Assembly: GCA_051001975.1 (NCBI GenBank)
Contig: JBPCMU010000130.1
Span: forward strand, 1-16,900
From: DATAEG01 sp051001975
Lineage (GTDB): Bacteria > Actinomycetota > Actinomycetes > Mycobacteriales > Jatrophihabitantaceae
Direction: 5' to 3'
Length of the DNA: 16,900 nt
Part shown: positions 1 through 7,633 of the stretch, piece by piece
Layout of the letters: the number at the start of each line of letters is the position of its first letter
Position numbering within the stretch: the first letter of the stretch is position 1
Position numbers and translations under genes: made by a program
The notes under the pieces: generated by a model
Told to the model about the DNA's origin: nothing
Seen by the model: only the letters and a program-made list of their open reading frames with translations
Databases searched by the model: none

Positions 1-4
1 GCGG

Positions 5-850
5 GTGGCGGTGGTGACCGATTCGACGTCGGACCTGCCCGCCGAGCGGGCCGATGAGCTGGGCATCCACGTCGTGCCACTGCGCCTGGCGATCGGCCAC
101 CGCAGCGCGCTGGACGGCGTCGAACTCGGCGCCGACGGCGTGGTCGAGGCGCTGCGCGGCAAGCAGCAGGTCTCCACGTCGCGTCCCTCGCCGGCGGACT
201 TCGTCACCGCGTACCAGAAGCTGCTTGCTGCGGGCGCGGAACACGTTGTCTCGGTGCACATCTCCGCTGAGCTGTCCGGGACCTGGGACTCAGCCCGGCT
301 GGCTGCGCAGGAGTTCGACTACGGCGTCGTGCGAGTAGTGGATTCGCGGTCCACATCGATGGCGCTGGGTTTCGCTGCGATCGCCGCGGCCCGGGCCGCC
401 GCTGAGGGTGCCGGACCCGGTGCGGTGCAGGACGCGGCAGTGGCGACCGTGGACCGGACGCTCTGCATCTTCTATGTGGACACGCTGGAGTATCTGCGCC
501 GCGGTGGCCGGATCGGAGCGGCGGCGGCGATGGTCGGCACCGCGCTGTCGGTGAAACCCTTGCTGCATGTGCGGGACGGCCGGATCGTGCTGCTGGAGAA
601 GGTGCGCACGTCGTCGCGGGCCCTGGCTCGGCTCGTCGCGCTCACCGTCGAGGCGGCCGGGGACGCCACGGTCGACGTCGCCGTGCAGCATCTCGCCGCG
701 CAGGAGCGGGCCGACCAGGTGCAGGAAGCGCTGCGCGCACAGTTGCCGTCAGTCGGGCAAGTAGTCACCGGCGAGGTGGGTGCCATCGTCGGCGCGCACA
801 CCGGCCCGGGTGTCGTCGGTGTCGCGCTGTGTCGGCACCCGCCCGGCTGA
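5..850 (+). CDS. DegV family fatty-acid-binding protein (5' end at window edge)
   Basis: The product is a DegV-family protein. Members bind a long-chain fatty acid and, in Gram-positive bacteria, can act as the FakB subunit that presents it to the kinase FakA. The N-terminus shows the family signature VVTDSTSDLP, followed by a central TSRPSP motif (family ligand loop TSxPSP), the segment YLRRGGRIG, and the C-terminal GAHTGPGVVGV. The length, about 281 residues, is normal for the family, so the gene is essentially complete. The first usable start is the GTG at position 5, but the window begins only four bases earlier, so the true start may lie a few codons upstream. The 3' end overlaps the convergent mannosyltransferase gene by about 100 bp. 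No fakA partner is visible here. The family call is firm; the ligand is inferred from the family. Confidence 0.92.
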   Translation: MAVVTDSTSDLPAERADELGIHVVPLRLAIGHRSALDGVELGADGVVEALRGKQQVSTSRPSPADFVTAYQKLLAAGAEHVVSVHISAELSGTWDSARLAAQEFDYGVVRVVDSRSTSMALGFAAIAAARAAAEGAGPGAVQDAAVATVDRTLCIFYVDTLEYLRRGGRIGAAAAMVGTALSVKPLLHVRDGRIVLLEKVRTSSRALARLVALTVEAAGDATVDVAVQHLAAQERADQVQEALRAQLPSVGQVVTGEVGAIVGAHTGPGVVGVALCRHPPG

Positions 851-2260
851 GCCAAGAAACCACCAGGCCAGCGCTGCGGCGCCGGCGAATACCGGCACCG
901 CGACCCAGCGATCCTCCAGGCCACGTCCGTCCGGCATCGTGAGTGCCGCTTCGGCAATGCACACCGCGGCGAGGGCGGTCACCCACCGCCCGGATGCCGC
1001 AACCAAGCCTAGGAACGGCAGCGCCCAGAACAGGTACCAGGGTTGGAACGTCTGGCCCAGCAGCACGACGGCGACGGTAGCGATACCGAGCAGCAGCAGG
1101 CCGCGTCGCGGGTAATTGCGTCGCACCGCCTGCAGCCACAGCGCGACCACCACGAGTGCAGCCACAGCCGAACCCACCGAACGGGCATGACGGATCGTGG
1201 CGTCGAGTTCCGTGGCGCGCGCGGCGTCGAGCGAGACGGTGTTGGCGAGCATGCCGGCGAACGTCGGTATCGACTGCCAGTTGACGATCGAGTTGTCCGC
1301 GCCCGCCTGGTGCACCCAGCCGATGCCGAGTCCGGTCAGGGCCGTCGCAAGTCCGGCCGCGACACCGCCCGCGATGACGGCCACCGCCGAGGCACCGACA
1401 GCGTCGCGGAGGCGATCGCTCGCGGCGCGGCCGGCCAACCAGAGGGGCACCACGAACGCGAGGCCGAGCGCGGCCGGGAACTTCACCACGATCGCCAACC
1501 CGATGACCGCGGATCCGATCGCCAGCGCCACCCATCCGGTGTCGCGGCGTAACGCGACGGCGAATCCGAGGACGACCAGGCCCACCATGAACAGATCGTT
1601 GTGCCCACCGCCGAGGCCGAGCACGACGGTGACCGGATTGGCGACCGCCAGCCATAACGCACGATCCGCGCGCAGCCCGAACCGTTCGGCGATTCGGGGC
1701 AGCAGCCAGATCGTCAGCAGCACTCCGGCGAAGGCCGGCACTCGGAGCAGGAACGTGGCGAGCGGGACGTGCGGGTGCGCGACGGCGTTGATCCCGCGGG
1801 AGATCTCCAGCCACACCGGGCCGTACGGGGCCGGAGTGTGCAGCCAGCGACCGCTCACCTCGATCGCATACCGGGCCGGCAGCGCGGCGGGGGAGTCGCG
1901 ATACGGGTGGTAGCCGAGCTGCACCAGACGGCCCTGCGCCGCATAGGAGTAGAGGTCACGGCCGAACGGCATGCTGAGCAGCATCGGCGTCGCCCACGCG
2001 ACCGAGAGCGCGCGGAGCTCGACAGGGTTCCCCTCGGCCAAGACGGTGCGGCCAAGCCACAGCCACGCCAGCAGCACGATTGCCAGTCCGGCAAAAAATA
2101 CCCCCGACGCGACGGGGGAGTGCCTCGGCAACCAACTGACCAGGGCCGGGCGGTGGGTCCGGAACGACGCCGGCGTGCCGGCCAACCACCAGGACGAAAT
2201 CGCGATCAGCAGTGTCCCGGCCGATCCCGCCACGATCATCCGACGGTCGGGCTTCAGCAC
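749..2260 (-). CDS. MptB-like alpha-1,6-mannosyltransferase (GT-C, polyprenyl-phosphate-mannose dependent)
   Basis: This is an integral membrane glycosyltransferase of 503 residues, in the normal range for the polyprenol-phosphomannose-dependent alpha-1,6-mannosyltransferases (MptA/MptB). In Corynebacteriales these elongate the mannan core of lipomannan. About a dozen hydrophobic segments are readable. Family motifs include FGRDLYSYAAQG (near residue 100, with the Arg-Asp pair of the first loop), GYHPY, APYGPVW (near 144), ANPVTVVLGLGGGHND (near 207-222) and the late QPWYLFWALPF. The start is GTG at 2258-2260. It overlaps the stop of the upstream membrane gene (TGA at 2254-2256), so the two are probably translationally coupled; an in-frame ATG seven codons later is an alternative start. 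The hydrophilic C-terminal tail is encoded antisense to the end of the DegV gene. An intrinsic-terminator-like hairpin lies inside the coding region near codon 50. Sugar and linkage are inferred from the family. Confidence 0.85.
   Translation of the reverse strand: MLKPDRRMIVAGSAGTLLIAISSWWLAGTPASFRTHRPALVSWLPRHSPVASGVFFAGLAIVLLAWLWLGRTVLAEGNPVELRALSVAWATPMLLSMPFGRDLYSYAAQGRLVQLGYHPYRDSPAALPARYAIEVSGRWLHTPAPYGPVWLEISRGINAVAHPHVPLATFLLRVPAFAGVLLTIWLLPRIAERFGLRADRALWLAVANPVTVVLGLGGGHNDLFMVGLVVLGFAVALRRDTGWVALAIGSAVIGLAIVVKFPAALGLAFVVPLWLAGRAASDRLRDAVGASAVAVIAGGVAAGLATALTGLGIGWVHQAGADNSIVNWQSIPTFAGMLANTVSLDAARATELDATIRHARSVGSAVAALVVVALWLQAVRRNYPRRGLLLLGIATVAVVLLGQTFQPWYLFWALPFLGLVAASGRWVTALAAVCIAEAALTMPDGRGLEDRWVAVPVFAGAAALAWWFLGSAGRVPTQRDTDDTRAGVRADDGTHLAGDYLPD
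2093..2118 (-). terminator. Intrinsic-terminator-like hairpin inside the mannosyltransferase gene
   Basis: On the minus strand CCCCCG, a 6-nt loop TCGCGT and CGGGGG form an all-GC 6-bp stem followed at once by TATTTTTT. It lies about 140 nt inside the mannosyltransferase gene and about 135 nt after the stop of the upstream gene, over codons for S-P-V-A-S-G-V-F-F. The shape is textbook for intrinsic termination, but the position is intragenic, so function is unproven. It could act as an attenuator between the two coupled genes. Confidence 0.4.
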
Positions 2261-3903
2261 GTCCGGGATCCAGAGGGGAAGGCCGAGGCGATGCGGTAGG
2301 TCCCCGGCGCCGCATCGCGCAGTTCGACCTGTTGCAGTCCGCTGCGGTGCAGGCAGGTGCCTGCCGGTCCGCTCAACGCCAGGTAGCGCGACCAGCGGAC
2401 CCGCACGGTGACGGTGCCTGCGGTGGTAACGGTGAAGGTAATGCGATCGGGCTGTTGGCTGTCCAGCCGGGCCGGGCCGGTCACCAGCGGCACCGGATTC
2501 TGCACCGCGTATAGGGTCCAGTGTCGGCTGGTCCAGACCTTGGTCAGGTATGGCAGACCGGCTGCGATGAGACGTTTCTCCCGAGCACCGCGAAGGCTGC
2601 CGCGGGCGTCCGCCACGGCCACATATTGCACCGCGTTTCGGTCCAGGAACGCGCGGAACGTCTGCGCGGTGGGCAGGCCCTCGTACGAGACCTTCTCATT
2701 GAGCTTGGTGTCGAGCTGGCGCAGCCAACCGCGGGCGATGGGTACGTCCCTGGCGAGGTAGGCGGCATCCCAGTGGCCGGTGAGCTCAGGTACTTCGACC
2801 CGGCCGGTGAGCGGCCCTCGCTCGCCGATCTCGGCGGCGACCGGCGCGAAGTAGGACGGGTAGGTCACCAGCCGGCCGGTACCACCGACTGTGCCGCCAA
2901 GGATGAGGGGTTGGATCGCGTAGCCGACTACGGCGACCACTGCGGCCAGCGCCGGGAACGGGACCTTCCACTTGCGCAGGACGGCCGGCATTCGCAGGAA
3001 TGCCAGCAGGATCGGCATGGCGAACAGCATCGACAGCCTTGACGAGTTACTGCCGATCGGACTGTCGAACAGCAATGCGCCCCACACCAGCGCCGCACCG
3101 AGCACGCCGACGATCCTGACCCTGGGTTTGCTGACCACGCACACCACGACCAGCGTGATGATGATGTCGCGGGTCGCCTCCTTCCCGCCGAAGATCTGCC
3201 GGCCGGGGTCGGAGAACACCACGGATGTCAGCACTGTGGGCACGCAGACCGCGATACCGAGGGCAAGGCCGTCGACGATGCGGCGGGTCAGCACTAGGGC
3301 AACCGCGCAGAGTCCGAGGAACAGGGCGGCGACCGGGCTGGCTCCGGCGGCCAGCAAGGCCAGCGCTGCGGCAGCGATACGTCGCTTGGCGCTCGACTCG
3401 GCGAGGACCAGCAATGCACCCAGCCCGAAGGCCACACCGATGCCGAACGTCACCCGTCCCTCGATGAGATTTGCGCCGAGCGCGACGCTCGCGGCCAGCC
3501 CACCGAGGAGAGGATGCGGCGCAGCGCCCCGGACGAACAACCGGGTGAGCAGGCCGACGCTGACGACCATCGCTACCGCCGAGGACAGCTTCACGCCGGC
3601 GTAGGCCATCACCAGCGGCGTCCAGAGCGAGTAGCTGTACGGGAGTACCCCGGCGAACCAGCGGAAGTCGATCATCGCGAACGGGTGCTCGCGGGCGAAG
3701 TCGGCCCGGGCCAATTGGGCGGAGAGGTCGTTGCCCATTCTCGGCACCGCGATATACACGGCGCACACGATGGCGGCCACCACGGTGGCGACCAGCACCG
3801 CGCGGTTCTCCGGTGCGACCAGCCGGGCCTGGTGGGCCCGCAGCCCGCCGCCGGCGCCGCGGGCCGGGTGCTCAGCGCTCGCGCGGTCGGGGGCATCGGT
3901 CAC
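2254..3903 (-). CDS. Large integral membrane protein, GT-C-like, partner of the mannosyltransferase
   Basis: The protein has 549 residues. A short charged N-terminus is followed by many hydrophobic helices (roughly residues 35-345), then an extracytoplasmic-looking C-terminal domain. The topology resembles GT-C membrane glycosyltransferases and YfhO-like proteins. The C-terminal part contains RVEVPELTGHWDAAYLA, IARGWLRQLDTK and RHWTLYAVQNPVPLV, a pattern I associate with conserved actinobacterial membrane proteins of unproven function. The start is GTG at 3901-3903. The gene is transcribed away from comEA and overlaps the downstream mannosyltransferase start by 7 nt, which suggests one operon and a shared role in envelope glycan assembly. 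I cannot name its substrate. The coding status is secure; the glycosyltransferase-like role is inference. Confidence 0.75.
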   Translation of the reverse strand: MTDAPDRASAEHPARGAGGGLRAHQARLVAPENRAVLVATVVAAIVCAVYIAVPRMGNDLSAQLARADFAREHPFAMIDFRWFAGVLPYSYSLWTPLVMAYAGVKLSSAVAMVVSVGLLTRLFVRGAAPHPLLGGLAASVALGANLIEGRVTFGIGVAFGLGALLVLAESSAKRRIAAAALALLAAGASPVAALFLGLCAVALVLTRRIVDGLALGIAVCVPTVLTSVVFSDPGRQIFGGKEATRDIIITLVVVCVVSKPRVRIVGVLGAALVWGALLFDSPIGSNSSRLSMLFAMPILLAFLRMPAVLRKWKVPFPALAAVVAVVGYAIQPLILGGTVGGTGRLVTYPSYFAPVAAEIGERGPLTGRVEVPELTGHWDAAYLARDVPIARGWLRQLDTKLNEKVSYEGLPTAQTFRAFLDRNAVQYVAVADARGSLRGAREKRLIAAGLPYLTKVWTSRHWTLYAVQNPVPLVTGPARLDSQQPDRITFTVTTAGTVTVRVRWSRYLALSGPAGTCLHRSGLQQVELRDAAPGTYRIASAFPSGSRTC

Positions 3904-4031
3904 CCGCGCAGTCTTCCATCAGGGTGGTAGCGCGACGCCGCGGTAGGCCCTCGTTGTCCACAGCCGTGGCGCTGTACACAGGCATGCGCTGTGACCGGTT
4001 GCCGTTCGGTGGCGTGACCTAGCGTCCTCCC
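3904..4031. promoter_or_regulatory. Divergent promoter region with DnaA-box-like repeats
   Basis: This 128-bp region separates the minus-strand membrane operon from comEA. It contains TTGTCCACAG (3954-3963), whose first nine bases equal the actinobacterial form of the DnaA box. A related CTGTACACAG (3972-3981) starts exactly 18 bp later and matches it at 8 of 10 positions. A TAnnnT -10-like hexamer (TAGCGT, 4020-4025) sits six bases before the comEA GTG. Binding by DnaA is a hypothesis only. Confidence 0.4.
4020..4025 (+). promoter_or_regulatory. Putative -10 element, leaderless comEA transcript
   Basis: TAGCGT fits the actinobacterial TAnnnT -10 consensus and is followed by a 6-nt spacer and the GTG start of comEA. 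That spacing would place the transcription start on the initiation codon. No clear -35 box is visible. The motif supports the start chosen for comEA. Confidence 0.4.
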
Positions 4032-4967
4032 GTGACCGGCAGGCGGCAGCGGTTCTCCCGGGCAGCGCGGGAGACCGCAGCCTCCCGGCTCGACGCGTTG
4101 TCGGGGGCGGGCCGGAATACCCCGCCTGCCGGTCACCCGCAGTCTGCAGAGTCAGCGAGTGGGCCTTGGTCGGCGCCGAGCGGAGCGGAGCAGGCCGCGG
4201 ACACCGGGCCGTGGGCCCAGGACGGCTCGGCTCAACATGACCGAGAGGGGTGGGTGCCGGGCGTGGAGTTCGACGAGCATGTGCGGTCACTGCGCGCCCG
4301 CCTGGCCGATTCGCTCGGCGAGCGGGCCATCCGGCTGGTGCCGAGCCGTCGCGCGGTGGCGGGTGTGGCACTCGTCGCGATGGTGGTGGGCGGCTTCACG
4401 GGATGGCGGCTGTTGGTGGGCCGGCCACGCAGCACTCCGGTGAGCGCGTCGGGTCCGACCGGCGCGATCGGCACACCGTTGGCCGGCGGGACCGGCACGA
4501 AGGTGTCCATGGGCACGACCCCGAGCCGAACGACATCGGCCGGCCAGGTCGTTGTCGACGTGGTCGGCAAGGTGCGCCATCCTGGACTGATCCGGTTGCC
4601 GACCGGCGCCAGGGTCGACGACGCGATCCGGGCAGCCGGCGGAGCGCTGCCCGGCACCGACCTGTCCGGGGTGAATCTGGCTCGGGTGCTGGTGGACGGC
4701 GAGCAGATCGCGGTCGGCACATCCGGCGTCGCGCCACCGTCCGGTCCGACCGGCGGCAGCGGTGCGTCCGCCGGTGCGCTGATCAACCTCAACTCGGCAA
4801 CCGCCGAGCAGCTCGACGCGCTGCCCGGGGTCGGGCCGGTGCTGGCGCAACGGATCGTCGACTGGCGCACGCAGCACGGTCGGTTCGACTCCATCGATCA
4901 GCTGCGCGACGTGCCGGGCATCGGCGACGCCAAGTTCGCCGAGATCCGCGCGCTGGTGACGATCTGA
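4032..4967 (+). CDS. comEA: ComEA-like competence DNA-binding protein
   Basis: ComEA is a membrane-anchored receptor that binds double-stranded DNA outside the cell and passes it to the ComEC channel. The 311-residue protein has a long hydrophilic N-terminal region (1-107), one membrane helix (about 108-128), a Gly/Thr/Ser-rich linker, an SLBB-type domain (about 173-228, VVDVVGKVRHPGLIRLP) and a C-terminal helix-hairpin-helix module (about 250-311). The last has INLNSATAEQLDALPGVG and a second hairpin VPGIGDAKF. The long cytoplasmic N-terminus and added SLBB domain are usual in actinobacterial forms, whereas Firmicute ComEA is shorter. The start is GTG at 4032, supported by a -10-like box six bases upstream; an in-frame GTG at 4263 is possible but would remove the N-terminal region. 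The stop TGA shares its A with the ATG of comEC. Natural competence itself is not shown. Confidence 0.9.
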   Translation: MTGRRQRFSRAARETAASRLDALSGAGRNTPPAGHPQSAESASGPWSAPSGAEQAADTGPWAQDGSAQHDREGWVPGVEFDEHVRSLRARLADSLGERAIRLVPSRRAVAGVALVAMVVGGFTGWRLLVGRPRSTPVSASGPTGAIGTPLAGGTGTKVSMGTTPSRTTSAGQVVVDVVGKVRHPGLIRLPTGARVDDAIRAAGGALPGTDLSGVNLARVLVDGEQIAVGTSGVAPPSGPTGGSGASAGALINLNSATAEQLDALPGVGPVLAQRIVDWRTQHGRFDSIDQLRDVPGIGDAKFAEIRALVTI

Positions 4968-7633
4968 TGGAGGCGGTGGCCAGTCTCGGCCGGCCCGTCG
5001 ACGACCTCGGCGAGGTCTGGCGCGGCGGTGAGCTCGACTTGCGGCTGGCTGCCGGCGCGTTGACCGGGTGGCTGGCGTTGTTGGTGCTGCGCCGCGCGTC
5101 TGCGGGCGTCGTGCTGCTCGCGGGTTGCTGCTGTGCGCTGATCGGGCTGGCCTGCCTGCGTCGGTGGCGCCGATTCGGCCCTGCCCTCGGCGTGCTCGGA
5201 CTGGCTGCCCTGTGCGGCGGCGGGGTGCTGTTCCCGTTCGCCGCTCGGGTGCAGCAGGCCCACTCGTCGCCAGTGATCGGGTGGGCCGTGCAACGCCGGG
5301 CGGTAGTGGTCGAGCTGACCGTGAGCGGTGACCCGCGGCCGCTGGTCACCGGGGTGTCCGGGCAGGCACGGGTCGTGGTCGACGGGTCGCTGCGAATGAT
5401 GGTCACCGGCGGTCGACCGGAGCGGGTCACCGGGTCGGTGGTGGTGTTTGCGCCGTCGACGGGGTGGGTCGGTCTGGTCCCCGGTCAGCGCATCTCATTC
5501 GACGGTCGGTTGGCCCCCGCGCAGTCGGGCGACCTGGCGGTGGCGACGCTGACGGCGCGCGGTGCGCCGGGCCTGATCGGGCGGCCACCGTGGTGGCAGC
5601 GGTTGGCGTCCAGGATCCGGGCCGGCCTGCCCCGCGCCGGTCGGGTGCTGCCGGATGATGCCCGTGGCCTGTTACCGGGCCTGGTCGACGGCGACACCAG
5701 CGCGCTGAATCCGGTACTGGCGCAGCGGTTCAAGACGGCCGGGCTGACTCACCTTGTCGCGGTGAGCGGGACGAATTGTGTGATCGTGGTGGGCGCCGTG
5801 CTGCTGGTATTGCGCAGGTTGTGTGCGCCGCCCTGGCTGTCGGCGCTGCTCGCCGTAGTCGCGCTGCTCGGGTTCGTGATCGTCGCCCGCCCGTCGCCCA
5901 GCGTGCTGCGGGCAGCGGTGATGGCCGGCATCGCACTTGCCGCGCTGGCCGCGGGGCGACCGCGGGCCGGCGTCCCGATGGTCTCCGCCGCAGCTCTCGT
6001 GGCGATGGTGTGGCATCCGGCCTGGGTGGCCGATGCGGGATTCGCAATGTCGGTGCTGGCCACGATGGCATTGCTGGTGATCGCGCCGGGATGGGCGGAC
6101 GCGTTGCGGCGTCGCGGGGTGCCACCGGTGCTCGCCGAAGGGGCGGCGGTTGCGGCCGCCGCGCACCTGGTGACGGCGCCGATCATCGTGATGCTCAGCG
6201 GCCAGGTCAGCCTGGTGGCGATCCCGGCGAACCTGCTTGCCGAACCGGTGGTCGCGCCGGCCACCGTGCTCGGCGTGCTGGCCGCGGTGGCATCGCTGGC
6301 CAGCCTCCCCGTGGCCACTGCGCTCGCTTGGCTGGCCGGCTGGCCGGTGCGCTGGCTGGTCACCGACGCGGACTTCTTCGGATCACTGCCGGGCGGCACG
6401 GTCGGCTGGCCGGCGACGGCGGCCGGCGCCGGGCTGCTGGCCGCACTCGTCGTCCTGGTGGTGCTGGCTTGCCGGTCCCGATCGGTGCGTCCATCGCTGG
6501 CGGCCGCCGGGCTGGTCCTGTTTCTCATACAGTTCCCGGTCCGGCAGCTGGTCACTGCCTGGCCGCCGCCCGGCTGGCTGATCGTCGCGTGCGACATCGG
6601 TCAAGGCGATTCCCTCGTGCTGCCGGCCGGCCCGCATTCGGCAGTCGTGATCGACACCGGGCCGGACCCGGTCACCGACGACCGATGCCTGCGCGACCTG
6701 CATGTCACGGCCATCCCGGTCCTGGTGATCACCCACCTGCACCTCGATCACGTCGGTGGGATCGCCGGCGCGGTCCGCGGCCGGACCGTGGGCAGTGTGC
6801 TGACCGGTCCGCTGGACCAGCCGGAGGGCGGCTATGCGCTGGCCCGGCAGGTGCTGCAACCGCGGGGGCTGCAGTTGCGGGTCGCCCCGCCCGGCCTGCA
6901 GCTTGCCGTCGGCGCCGTCCGGCTCACTGTGCTGGCGCCGATCGCTGCGTTCCACGGCACGCATTCCGATCCCAACAACTCGTCGCTGATCATTCGAGCG
7001 GAAGTGAGCGGGCACCGGATCCTGCTGACCGGCGATGCGGAACTCGATGCGCAGCAGGCAGCCGTGCAGTCCGGAGCCGACCTCGCGGCGGAGATTCTCA
7101 AGGTGCCGCATCACGGCAGCGCCTATTCCGACGAGAAGTTCCTGGCCGCGACGGGTGCCCGGGTCGGGTTGATCAGCGTCGGAGCGCACAACGACTACGG
7201 GCATCCGGCACCGAGCCTGCTCGCGATGCTGGCGCGACTGGGCATCCCCGCGCTGCGTACGGACCTCGACGGGGACATTGCGGTCACCGCGCATGGCCAC
7301 GATCTGACGACAGTGCACCGAGCGAATCGCGCGCCCGCCTTGGTCGCCAGGCCGGCACAGAGCCCGCCGCCGCCGACCCGCCCAGGCGTGGCGGAGGTGG
7401 TGTCGGCCGGGCGTGACACGATGACGCGGTGGCCGAGAACACTGAGCTGGCAGCGGCCGCGTGGGGCGGCGGGCCCCGGCCGAATGTTGTGCTCCTGGTC
7501 GGCGACGAGGACTTGCTCGTCTCCCGCGCCGTCGAGCAGGTCGCCGCCGCGCTGCGGTCGGAGGATCCGTCCTCTGCAGTCACCGAGCGAGTCGGGTCGC
7601 AACTCGCCCCAGGTGAGCTCACCGACCTGCTGA
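4967..7633 (+). CDS. comEC: ComEC/Rec2-type DNA-uptake channel with metallo-beta-lactamase domain
   Basis: ComEC is the inner-membrane channel for single-stranded DNA uptake. The 888-residue reading frame starts at an ATG overlapping the comEA stop by one base. An N-terminal set of hydrophobic helices and a DUF4131-like extracellular region come first. Next is the Competence domain, with LVDGDTSALNPVLAQRFK and GLTHLVAVSGTN (about 238-270). A C-terminal metallo-beta-lactamase domain carries ITHLHLDHVGG (HxHxDH, about residue 588), LLTGDAELDA and KVPHHGSAYS, so the predicted metal ligands are intact. Recognisable homology ends near nt 7320. The frame then continues through a Pro/Arg-rich tail and reads out of frame with holA for about 205 nt before a stop at 7631-7633. 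Either the tail is real and overlaps holA, or a frame change is present; the alternative frame stops at 7414-7416, just before holA. Function in transformation is inferred from the family. Confidence 0.9.
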   Translation: MEAVASLGRPVDDLGEVWRGGELDLRLAAGALTGWLALLVLRRASAGVVLLAGCCCALIGLACLRRWRRFGPALGVLGLAALCGGGVLFPFAARVQQAHSSPVIGWAVQRRAVVVELTVSGDPRPLVTGVSGQARVVVDGSLRMMVTGGRPERVTGSVVVFAPSTGWVGLVPGQRISFDGRLAPAQSGDLAVATLTARGAPGLIGRPPWWQRLASRIRAGLPRAGRVLPDDARGLLPGLVDGDTSALNPVLAQRFKTAGLTHLVAVSGTNCVIVVGAVLLVLRRLCAPPWLSALLAVVALLGFVIVARPSPSVLRAAVMAGIALAALAAGRPRAGVPMVSAAALVAMVWHPAWVADAGFAMSVLATMALLVIAPGWADALRRRGVPPVLAEGAAVAAAAHLVTAPIIVMLSGQVSLVAIPANLLAEPVVAPATVLGVLAAVASLASLPVATALAWLAGWPVRWLVTDADFFGSLPGGTVGWPATAAGAGLLAALVVLVVLACRSRSVRPSLAAAGLVLFLIQFPVRQLVTAWPPPGWLIVACDIGQGDSLVLPAGPHSAVVIDTGPDPVTDDRCLRDLHVTAIPVLVITHLHLDHVGGIAGAVRGRTVGSVLTGPLDQPEGGYALARQVLQPRGLQLRVAPPGLQLAVGAVRLTVLAPIAAFHGTHSDPNNSSLIIRAEVSGHRILLTGDAELDAQQAAVQSGADLAAEILKVPHHGSAYSDEKFLAATGARVGLISVGAHNDYGHPAPSLLAMLARLGIPALRTDLDGDIAVTAHGHDLTTVHRANRAPALVARPAQSPPPPTRPGVAEVVSAGRDTMTRWPRTLSWQRPRGAAGPGRMLCSWSATRTCSSPAPSSRSPPRCGRRIRPLQSPSESGRNSPQVSSPTC
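7417..7422 (+). promoter_or_regulatory. Putative -10-like element before holA
   Basis: CACGAT matches the TAnnnT consensus except at the first base and lies six bases before the GTG start of holA. This is the same spacing as at comEA and the ATP-grasp gene. It would allow holA to be transcribed separately from comEC as a leaderless message. The mismatch makes this a weak call. Confidence 0.25.

Noticed and set aside
5776..7416. Long second open frame inside comEC
   Set aside because: Its translation is Arg/Gly/Ala-rich with no motif, typical of a shadow frame in high-GC DNA; the comEC frame carries all conserved motifs. Its stop is only relevant as a possible comEC end after a frame change.
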